Assembly (NCBI GenBank): GCA_963971285.1
Contig: OZ020244.1
Coordinates: forward strand, 34,782,001-34,846,000
Direction of reading: 5' to 3'
Source of the DNA: Astropecten irregularis
Lineage: Eukaryota > Echinodermata > Asteroidea > Paxillosida > Astropectinidae
DNA length: 64,000 bases
The notes under the pieces were generated by a model. That model was not told the DNA's origin. It did no database searches and saw only the letters and a list, made by a program, of their open reading frames with translations. Each line of letters begins with the position of its first letter. Positions within the stretch are counted from its first letter, which is position 1. Below, piece by piece: positions 32,001 to 44,000 of the stretch. A program made the translations under genes and the position numbers.

Positions 32001-35000
32001 GGAGCAGAACGATGGTAAGAATACGATTAGCTCCACTGGTCCACGAAACAGCAAACCAAACCTGAATCAAATAAAACTTAGAGCTATGCGTGGTGGAAGT
32101 ACTAGGATTGACACAATATACAGTAATCTCTTCTGTAAGAGTGTGTGGTTCTGAGAAGAACTGATGGTCACCCTCCTGAGGACGAACAGAGCACACTGGT
32201 CGGAACGTCGAGAGTTAAACCATTGGTTCTTCTCAGAACCAGACACTCTTACAGAAGAGATTACATGTTGTCACCACAAACATTCCTTATTTATAAAACC
32301 TGGGGTCGATTTCACCAAACTCTTCGTAACTTACTATCAATCGCATGACTTTTGATGCATTGAAGCCCTACGATGGGTTATCCTTCGATACTCGAGTTAC
32401 GAACGATCGAAAGGGCTTCGTGAAATCGACCCCCGAACTAGTAAATCATCCTCAAAAAAACATGTAGCTTTCCTAGAAAACTTTCTAATCCTGAGACTGT
32501 GTGAAAAGAAGCCGGTTGAAAAACATAACAGACCCACTTTCTCGTGCCGAAAATGGGACAGAAGAATACATTCATCTACCCGTCATGTACATGAGTCCAA
32601 CATGATGCCGATCTCATTCAATGTGTCATTCACTCAAGTGCAAAACAACTTTTCAGCCGGAGAAATAAAATCCCCAAAAACTACTTTGAAGTAACAGAAA
32701 AACCAAACAAACAAACAAACACACCAACAGAAACTGCAATTGTGAAAGTGTCTCCTAAGGGAGGAAGGCAAGATACAGAAGCTTTGAGTGATCGGGTTTA
32801 GATGGCAGGTTTGTCCCCTCCCCCGATGGAGGTCTCAGTTTACTGATGTAGAAGGTTTTCCCAATCAATATCCTCTCCATGCTTTCAAAAAGGATACTTC
32901 CATTAAGGAAATGTCTTTCAAACAGAGTCAAAAGGGGGACAGCAAAGGGAGGGGGAGATAGAGGACGACACCGGCGAAGCGTCAGGCCTGGAAATGTACC
33001 CTCAATCCCCCAAGGAGAGCGCTGCACTCAAAATCAGATATAAATCTCAGGAAATGTGCCAGTGTCACTCAGCTCAGCGGAGATAAACCGCTTCCATGTG
33101 AAAAATGCATCAGATGTCCACTTTCCCCACAAAAGGGAAAGGATGAGCCATTTGTTTGTGTTGTTGTCAAGAAATCACAACCCTGCATGTGCAAGTTTTT
33201 ATCGTGTATCAACTAGCCTCCACAATATATCAGCTAATCTCTATCCTATCTCAACTAGTCTCAAGCCTTTCTCCATTCGTTCCCGCTTTATTCCAAGTAG
33301 TCCACACACCAAGTCAACTAGTCCTCATTCTCAACTACGCTCCACATCATTTCAACTCGTCTCCACTCTATATCATCATCTCTACTCTATATCAACTAGT
33401 CTCTACAAGTCATTGACTAGTCTCTACCATACATCAACTAGACTCCATCCAATATCAACTGGTCATCACCCTATATCAACTAGTCTACACTATACATCAA
33501 CTGGTTTTCACTCTATATCAACTAGTCTACACCCTATATCAACTGGTCTTCACCCTATATCAACTAGTCTACACCATTCATCAACTGGTCTTCACCCTAT
33601 ATCAACTAGTCTACACCATACATCAACTGGTCTTCACCCTACACCAACTAGTCTACATCATACATCAACTGGTCTCCACCCTATATCAACTAGTCCACAC
33701 CATACATCAACTGGTTTTCACCATATATCAACTAGTCTACACCATACATCAAGTGGTCTTCACCCTATATCAACTAGTCAACACCCTACACCAACTGGTC
33801 TACACCCTACATCAACTAGTCAATACCATACATCAACTAGTTTTCACCCTGTATATCAATGAGCCTACACCATACATCAACTGGTCTTCACCCTATCTTC
33901 CCCCTATATCAACAAGTCAATGCCCTCTATCCACTAGTTTCCACCCTATATCAACTAGTCTCCATTCTATGACAATTAGTCTCCACCCTATATCAGCTAG
34001 TTACTCCACTATCTCCGCTATTCTCAAACTCAATTCCACCAATATCCACAGTGCAGTATTAAAGAGCGAGTTTCAGTGAGAGATCAGTCCTCCAAAAACT
34101 TGACATTACCTCCAAAGAACTGTCCCTTGGTAAACGTTGCTATTTGTTTCTCCTTTGTTGGATCATCCTGTAGGTGAAAAAAAAAAAATACACAGAAACT
34201 CACTGGAAAATCTGGAAAATCACCACATACAACATAAAAATTGTTCGAGAGCATAGGAACAACATTTCAGAAAAAAATATAAATATAATGCAAAAACTAA
34301 AAAAAAAGAATGAAAAAAGGTCTTTGATCGCGTACATATTTATGACCCAATATACATGCTAAATATTTCAGGGTTGTTTTTACTGACTAGGAGAATGAAT
34401 AAAACAAAAGGGGATCAAACGAACAGACCTAGGACCTGAAGAAAGACCTAGGTGTTGAGGAGGGGGGGGGGGGGAATCATCACAGTTTTGATATGGTATT
34501 TTAAAAGCAGTTTCATTGAAGTGCGACCGAGCGTCTCTGATCAAAGGACAAGCCTGCATTGTGCGTGGATCCCCTAAGATTCCGCAGCGCAATTGCAGCA
34601 CCGAGGCGGGTTTATGAAACAGCTTGTGGAATACTTATGAGCAGCTTGTTGACGTGCCGAAGTGTAAATCATCATTATTCACAGGATCGGGTTACCTAAA
34701 CTGGCGTCTATGTCTGGTCATGTCTCCTTAAATCCCTGATCAAATACAGAATTGTGCGTGGGGGGAGGGAGGGGGGTGGGGCGATGCATATTCAAACTAA
34801 TTATCATAATTGGAGACATTAGACTTTGTTTTACAGTACTTTGGCCATTACCAGAAAAAAACCCAAAATACAACTGAATTTGAGGTGCTGCCAACATTTT
34901 AGAAAGAAGTTTTTTTTTTGACAAAATGATCGTTTTGAATGTTGAAAAAATTTATGGCAACCCAACCGAAATTTGTACCAAATGACAAACCTTTGGACTA

Positions 35001-38000
35001 TACAAAATGGTAAATATAAGTGGTGAGAAAAGGAAAAGAAAACAAAGTAATAAACAAGAAATTAATTGCAAAATCCCTGTTTGATCCAAATAGATTATCA
35101 TTTTCAATTAATATCAATATTAATACTCAAAAATTAGAACAAAACAAATGAATGAGGAATTGAAACACCAAAATAACATTAAAATGAAGAAAGATTAGCT
35201 TTTTATAAATAACTGTGATTAATAGCGAATGTCCGCAATTATGAAGACAAATATAAAAACAGCCACTGCATTGCCAACACGGTGATAAGCAATGTCACAA
35301 CAGCAGCTTTTTAATAATCTTTTTTTGCATGAACACAAAATGTTACGTTTTTAGCATATAGGATTTGCAAGGCCTCCAAAAAAAATTATTGAGTTTGAGA
35401 CAGAAAATGGACTCAACAGTTCGTAAACAGTGCAAACAGTCACCACGGGAAATCTTGGTTCATCAGATGCTTGTTTTTTTTTCAAGGAAATCAAGATTTA
35501 GTGTCTTTTCCAAAGATCGTTCATCCGAACGAGTTCTGCTTTGTTAAACCTACCCCATATGCCCTGCCCTCTAAGAATGACAGACAAGGTTGAGGGACGA
35601 AAAAAAAAGGCGCGGGCCCACCGTGGAGGGGCGTGGCTGCCCTGCGATCATAAATATATATATACTTACAGCATTCTGAAAAGTGAACAGCGACATGCAT
35701 GAAGAAGATGGTGGGCGGTGGCCATTATATCAATCAATTCACGGCGCAGAAATAACGGTGGTAGTTTGGTGATGGAGTAGTAGAAAAACCAAGACGGTAA
35801 TGGCACAAAAACCGGAAAAAAAGTTTGGAACGGTAAAAACAAAGTGCCATGCAGCCACAGAACATACACGGACCATTTTGTGTAAAAACAATGGCATGAC
35901 GTGTAGAAACCAAAAGCAAAATAAATTGTCAACAACGAAATATGGCAGTACATTTAAGTGCAAAACAACAATAAAAACAACAAAATGAATGCCTGTATTT
36001 TCATGCAAATGGGAGACTTTTGGAGAATCGGTCTTGAGTCAACAGCGCACGCGCAAACCATGCTTGCTCAATAGCGCTCCGCACTTGCGCTAAAAATTGC
36101 ACCGGATCTCTGACAAACATTGCAACCATGCACACGTGCGTGGGTGTGCGCGTCCTTACACTACGTGTGTGAGACAATGTTTGTCTGACATACGGGGATT
36201 TTGTGACGTCATTGGTGCGGAGCGCTATTGTGAGCATGCGCAAGTTGATTTGCGCGTGCGTGCGCTGTTGACTTGAAGACCCGTTCTCCAAAGCCTACCA
36301 TTGATAACAAAAGGCAGATGTCTTTCAAATTCTAATTGAGCGCTAGTTCAAATAATAAGGGATGGTTTCATGAAAATGGAAATTTGAATGTAGATTTGCA
36401 TACTGTACATGTATGTGACCCATCAACATCACTTGACAAGTGGACTTCATACTTTCCAGAAAATTTACCCAACTTGACAAAACCCATGCGTAAATCAGAT
36501 TTTTAAAATCTTGAGGACGATAGACATTTGGAATCTCCAAATATGTCAGCCTTGTCAGGTTCTTTGTTTCACAATGAAAAAGCCTGAAACTAAAAGTGTC
36601 ATCTTTCCATAGAGCTATATGAAAATTACTAGTGCGCTAGTTCCGTGTACAAAGTGATGCCTGCTGGGCGCATCCATGTTTGTGCACAAACCTATGAAAA
36701 AAAAAATAATTGTGAACGTTTTTTGTACGAGCAGGATTGAAAATCTCAACCCGGTTCCAAACTGCATTTTGCGCCGTGATCTGTGTTGTATGAGCAGGTT
36801 CACCATAAACTTAGTGTGAATGTTGCATCTCTTTGATCCGGTTCAAAAACTTGCCGGGCTGAACCGGGGTGGAGCCGAAGAGGAAAAAGTGTGAAAAGGC
36901 CTTTTAGGACAGTACCTCAAAAAATGAAGAATTCGCAAGTTGTACCCCCATGCTTTCGTGCACTGGCAAGTGGCAAAGTCAAAAGTGTCTTGCACTGCAC
37001 TATAACATCACAGTCTAGCCTTTCCCCCCACTCACGCCTCATCGGTAATTTGATTTTGCAGTAAGGGACCAAACCAGGGTAATATAATTGCCTGACTTCA
37101 GCAAACTGGAATGTGACAAATTACGAGTAAAAGTCAAAGGGGAAAGAGGGGAGGAGTTGGGGAACTGAACTAGGCCTCAAATCAAATTTGAAAGACATCT
37201 ACTGAAATAAAAAAAAAAACCAAAATCAACATATTTCACATTGTTTTTTGTTGATTACAACACAAGAATTCAACAAAATATAACACAACAAAATATTAAA
37301 ACAAAAATGACATATGAAATTGTAAGTATAAACAGAGAAACACTGATGAACGAGTTAACAAATTCAATCAATTGAAGAAATTATCATTTTAATTCCATAT
37401 TTCTGGTCAAGATAAAACGTTTCTAGTTTTGCAAATTTGGCAAATTTGGCTCTGCGGAATTTCATGGCAAAAGAAATTAAAGATTTGCAAATTGCAATTT
37501 GAAACCTACACATGAAAATGTATATATGTGTGTATATATAAATATATAAGCATTAATGTTAGTGTATATATTGTAAACAAAACATTCAACTCTCAAAACA
37601 TAAACAACAACAAACTGGTTAAGTAGGTGGGAAAAACTACAGAGAAAGGGTGAAATCATTTTGAAAACAAAAACAAAAACAAAACAAATAAGATGGGAAA
37701 GTATGAAATGAATGCAATGAGTTAATATCTTGAATTTGAATAAAATACTGTGGTGATGCAGCAGCATCGCCACTTGAGGAAAAAAAATCTCAGCACGCTC
37801 GGAGCAGACTTAATTCATACATATCATTATAAATGAAAATCTTAGTTTAAGTGGCTCTATCGAAGGCCCTCTTCAAAAAAACAGCAATCTCATGTTTTTA
37901 TCCACTTGATATTCAAAGTGGATCTATTCAAGTGCCTATTCAAAATACCATCTCATGTTTTTATTCACCGACATTCTCCATTGTTTTCTACACCTAAAAT

Positions 38001-41000
38001 TAAATGTATATTTTTTGTGCCGGAATACAGACACAATAACAAGGCTGACCAAATCAAAACAAAAATAGCCTTCCCCACATAAACCTCTACGTGTAAAGTG
38101 TTCATCCCAAAAATACTTCAAGACAAGTATTTTAAGGCCGTAATCTCATTCATTCACTTTCATTTTCGGAATATGGTGTTTTTTTTTATATTGCTGATGG
38201 AAGATTGAGTGCAGATTATGGAAATTTTATGGAAATGGACGGTTACAAAACTATTGACATACTGCATTAGACACCTAAGAATAGATCGGTCGATGCACAT
38301 GATGTACAAGCATGTACAAGCAGTAATGAGCATGGGACATAACATCAATGTATGAGAAAGTGTGAGCTGAATAATGATAAGACATGTTTTAGCAAAGCAA
38401 TCCTGTTCTACACTAAAATTCATGCCGCACTGTAATGCGAAAAAACGATGACAACAAAATTATAAATACAAAAAAGGAGAAAATAAACACCCCTAAGACA
38501 GAAAAGCAATATCTCTACATCTCTCCAAGTCTTGCCCTGCAAATCCTCTTTCTGCCTTTCAGTAGGAAAAATCCCAAGATACCGACACTTATAAAAATGC
38601 ACGGCAAGAAATCCATGAATTATAAGCATTTTTTTTTTGCTTGTTTATGAAATTGGAAAGGCAGTGGGCACGGCGCCTTAGGGAATTCAGGATGTGAATC
38701 CGAGGCCAGCCGGAATCATACAAATTAGCATTAAGAATCTTAAAAAAAGTATTCTGATGACATGTATGCTATCCCTATAACTGATTGAATATTATTTATC
38801 AATTTTGTTGCTAGTTCTCTTGCAGAAGACAGAGAACGTTTTTACTGAGACATCTACACTCTCAAAATTTAGAAAGTAGCCTAATTTTTATTGATGAATA
38901 GTGGGCGAAATAAATTAAAAGTCCTTGATCACAGTAGCTTACACCTCTAGCTAATTAAAGCACCTACCCCATTAAAGGTAATATCATACTTTGGTAAGAA
39001 GCCAAAACAGAAATGTTCACAGATTTACTTTTAACCTACAGGGTATGAAGATGGTGGTGGTAGAAACAGACCGTAAAAACATTTCCGCCTGAAATGGTGT
39101 ATTTATCCAGAAATTAGTGAAACAACGACTGAAAATCTTTTTTATCTTTTAATTAAAAGATCAAAAATGAAAGAGAATTTTTAAAAAGACTTAAAAAATA
39201 CTGTGGCCATTTTTCTCTGCTTTCTAAAAAAGTGGACATCGTATGGGACTGAAATTTTCACTGTTACTGTATCTTCCTTGATATTTTTGCCTATGAATCT
39301 GTATTTCAAAACCCAAGCATGATAATACCTTTAAAAATGTTATTTTGTTTTGTTCTTGTATTTCAGTAGGAAGATTATCTATAGAGGAGCGGCAATTACA
39401 ACGTGTCTGAAAAACCGTTCTTGATGGTCAGGACCCGCCACCATGCCACCCCGATAGCAGCGACTAGCAACACCAAGCCCAGAGTGTCCCTCAGAGTACC
39501 CACAATGCTCCACAAGAGGTTAGGGTGATGGTTAATGAATGTTAAGACCTTGGAAGGGGGAACAGAAGGAAACAATAGAAAACAAACAATGGTGACTGAC
39601 AAACAAAAGCAGAGACAACAATTACCTATTGTCTTGTTCCTTTCATACATGTTTACACGTAAATGTAAAAAATTGGTTTTTTTTCTTTCCAAAAATTATT
39701 GTGTATGGAGAAAATCATAAGAGTACAATGGGAAAAAGTCAAAAGTATCCCATCGTTAATTTCTTGAAAAAAAAATTCTCATGAAATCAGGTTCGAGTTG
39801 AAAGTTGAAGGTTGAAAAGTCATTCATTTCAAATTGATCTTGTTCAATGAAAAGGCTCTCTGACGTTTAAAAAACTTCTACACGACGGCATAGTCAACCA
39901 TGCAGCACACAGTCAAAGCAAAATTTGTCCATTTGAAACAAAAGATTACATATACTAGAAAACTGTGCAAACCTATGCTCATGCCGTGTATAAAATAAAA
40001 TAAAATCCTAATCCTACGCATAGAGCAAGCCAAAACATCGGACAAGAACCATAAATATTCAATAGGAATTGTACAAAATACATCTGTAGAAAAACAGAAA
40101 TATGTAAATATATATCACTGCATAAATCCCTACATATTATCATTTTAACTGGCTTTTTGGAAACATATGAACCACACACTACAGAATGCTATCCCAAACC
40201 CTATAGAATTTCTCAAGGAAAATTGACTGGAGCAGGATTCGAACCGGCGACCTCCTGAATACCGAACAGGCGCTCTATCAACTGAGCCATCCAGCCCTAC
40301 GTTGGTGGTGTTCCCAAAAGTCATTTTTTCTTTGTTCACTTTTCAATGACTTTAAATTCAGTCTTTTGTCCTCATGAGTTATATAATGAATTTCTAAAGA
40401 GGTAGCGTTTTGTCTCCCACTACAAAAATCGTTCAGAAAGGGTACTACTACGAGATCGTGTCATGGCAAAAAAAAATTCTCCCAACAGCGAAATGTCAAG
40501 GAAAATCAGCTAGAAAAAGCAACTCTCTTTTCTGTTTACTTAATTTCTAGCAAAAAAATAGACAAGCAAAACGAGTGCCTGAACAAAAGGTTGCGGATTT
40601 GCTTCGAACAATGCCTGAAATAAACTAGGAAAGCTGACAATGCCCTGTGCTGTTTTGTTTACATCCTTTATCACGAACAACTTCTGAAATTGAAGTCGAC
40701 CCGTAGAAAATTCAAGGGTAAAAATGCCACAACAAAGCTAGACAGAATTCTGATACCTTCAAAGAATGAATATATATATTTGGTATATATATTTCTCTGG
40801 ATTTGCTGGGTTTTTTATTTTGGTCAGCGATATATACATGCTTCTAACTGAAACTTGTTTCTTAGGCCGAGGAAAATTGACTTCCCTCGTAGGGGAAAAA
40901 AAAATCAACAGAAAGAGAGATTGAGAGCTAAAAAATAAAATATGGCTATTCATGTAAAAAATAGCCCCGGGGTAAAATTTCATTTGCTGTTCCATTGCTA

Positions 41001-44000
41001 TCAAACAGATCTGTCCGTTCCAAACCGCAGGATTGATTTTCTGTCTTATTTTTCTGAAATTTATTTTTTTTTATCTGCGGGTAGAAATGAAATCTGATCG
41101 GCGCCATTCAACGGCTGCATCATATGATACTACCGTCCTGCCCCGTGTAAACAAGACCCAGAGAGAGTCACAAGAAGAGACCTTCTCGGCCAATTAGACT
41201 GTTGTGATCGAATCTTGTCGGCAACACTGTCATATTTAACTTCAAATAGCCCCAGAGTTGTGAATGGTGATAGCTAGCGCTGAGTTTAAAAAAAAATTAT
41301 TATTAAAGACTTCAAGTTGAAGATTTTCTGGAAAAGGGTGTTTTTTGTGTACTTTTTGTCAATAAATATAATCTGAAGAAAGATTTGAGGCTTTGCATGG
41401 TGACAATTGGTATGTGGATCGGTTTGTGGAAACACCATGCAAGAATTGTTCATACTTTCACACTTCTATATCTTTCGCACTTCTCGCAATTAGGTCTCAA
41501 CGTTTCGACTAGTCTGCTCTAGTCCTCATCGGGAGACCATGATGAGGACTAGAGCAGACTAGTTGAAACGTTGAGACCTAATTGCGAGAAGTGCGAACGA
41601 TATAGAAGTGCAAATGTACGAACGATTATTACATGGTGTTTCCGCAAACCGATCCACATACCAAATATAATCTTGCTAGCCGTCAGATGCATAGGTTTGG
41701 ATGTACGTGTAAGCATGACCAAAACAAGATGACTGAGGGTTGTTTATGGTTTGGAAGCATTGGGCAATATCAACGTGACCCAAACTGCTCGTTGTTAATG
41801 CTTGTGTCTCATTCAGAGAGCTGATTAGAATGTCAACCAATGAAAGGAAATAAGTATTAAAAAGTGAACAAAGAAAAATTGACTGGAGCGGGATTTGAAC
41901 CGGCGACCTCCTGAATACCGTACAGGCGCTCTACCAACTGAGCCATCCAGCCCTACGTTGGTGGTGACCCCAATAGTCAATTATCTTTGTTCGTATGGCA
42001 GTCAAAAGCCATGAAACCACGCACACATCGCCATGCCCCAGGGATCATTTCAATGATACACGCAGCAATGCTGCAACCTGGGAACGGTACATGGAGGATC
42101 ACTCAAAGAGGATACGGCTTTTTAATTAATATAATTATATTGGTAGAGTTGGTAGAGCGCCTGTACGGTATTCAGGAGGTCGCCGGTTCGAATCCCGCTC
42201 CAGTCAATTTTTCTTTGTTCACTTTTCAATGACTTTAAAATTCAGTCAGTTTCAGTCTTGTGGTTGAAATAAGTATTAGTTAGAGATTTCAGAGTATGAT
42301 AGAAAAAAATGGCATTGCCATGTGAGTCTTAATGGTGGAATGACAGTAGAATAAAACAAAGCAAAGAGTTATTACCAAGGCAACCCGATATGAATGTGTG
42401 ATAGGAAACTTGAAGAGGAATGGACGGACACAGCTATTGTTTTGTGTGGTGTGAATGGCGCTAGTTTAAGATCATTGCTTACCTTGTTCTTCATCGTTAT
42501 GCGTACACTGCCGCCTTCAATGAAATAGCACCCATCGGCTTCATCGCCCTGAAGAACACGTTAATTATAACCAAGCAAATATTTATGGTCATGAAGTCAA
42601 GCATAACAGGCCTTCCAGGTCCCGAAATATCCACTAGACCGTGGACCGAGTCTAGTAATTTCAGTGTCAGTCTAGTAAAGTGTGTATCGCACTAGTCCGG
42701 CTGTCTAGTGATTTTCTTTCCTTGCACAAATAACATGGTTGATGATTTTTGACACAATATTGCATACAATTTCGGTTTTCCTACATACATGAATGCCACA
42801 GGTCTAGTGGAAGAAATTCAGGTCTAGTAAAATGCTTCAGTTACTAGATCTGCTGTCCAGTGCTTTTTTTTAAAGAAATACGAGCCCTGCCTTCTAATAA
42901 ATAAACTTATAAATAGTGCTGGGCAAAATCGGGTAATTTCTACTGTTGCCAAGGCCGAGTCCGAGTCATGGGTCTCCAAGGCCAAGGCCGAGTCCGAGTC
43001 ATGGGTCTCTGAGGCCAAGGCCGATTCACACACAATCATATCATTTCACTCCACGAGAGACTGTTTGCAAGTCTAGATGCGGTACCCGAACTTTCCAATG
43101 CAGTTTACATGTATAACCACACTAGCACAATTCACCATGCTCTCAAGTCATTACATTCGATGAAATACACACAAACTTTCTTTCTGTAAGTGTTTATTTA
43201 ATGAACAATTAAAAATTCTCCTCCTAAAATGTTGAGAAACACGTTTCAGATGTAAATAGAATTTTTTCCGGCCTCGGGCCGAGTCATCATTCAAAATTCT
43301 TCGAGGCCAAGGCCAAGGCCGAGTCATGGACCCATGAGGCCAAGTCCGAGGCAGCAAATATCCAGCCTCGAGACCGAGACTGGCCTCGAGTCATACAACA
43401 CTGGTAATTTCATATCCGGTTACTGATTGCAAAAAAAAAATTAGGTTAACAGTTAACCTATGTAATCACGTGCAACGTATGCAATTTATGTTATATACTT
43501 CTTCAATGTGATCGTCGCTTTCAGAATGCTTTTTACGATGCTAATTCTTTAGATCAAGCATTTAGATCAAGTACGCAATGTTTCTTTTAGATCCAGTATG
43601 TGAAAAGCGTGTTTCTACTTGGCAAAATGGACAAAATAACTGACAAATTCAACAGTTTACACTATTTAATAGGTTTTGAGCATGAGCCAAATGTTCATCC
43701 CCCTTTTTTTCTCCTTTCAGTTTCGGTTAACGGTTAGTGGAAATTTGTAACTGGATAATCAAATCCGGGTTGGTTAACCTTTAACCAGATTAAAAAAATC
43801 CCAGCACTACTTATAAACAGGGGCCAATTTCATAAAACTGTTAAGCACAAAAATTTGCTAAGCATGACATTTCTGTCTTAATAAAAACAGGGCTAACAAC
43901 CAAATGTCCACGTGTTGTGTATCACTTGTGATTTTTCTTTGGCTGTTGTTCGGTGACCATGAATATCAAATGGAATTTTCAATGGTGGTTTGTTTTATTG

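Noticed and set aside
33056..33862. 268-codon plus-strand ORF with STSLHPI heptads
   Set aside because: It is a read-through of a 21-bp minisatellite, lies within a PRKAR2 intron, and has no start context or splice partner.
33200..34010. CRISPR-like array
   Set aside because: Repeats of 21 bp are contiguous with no unique spacers, and the genome is eukaryotic.
40224..40296. Functional tRNA gene
   Set aside because: Stems are mostly kept, but U33 is absent and the anticodon stem closes with a mismatch in every copy of the family; flanks repeat with it.
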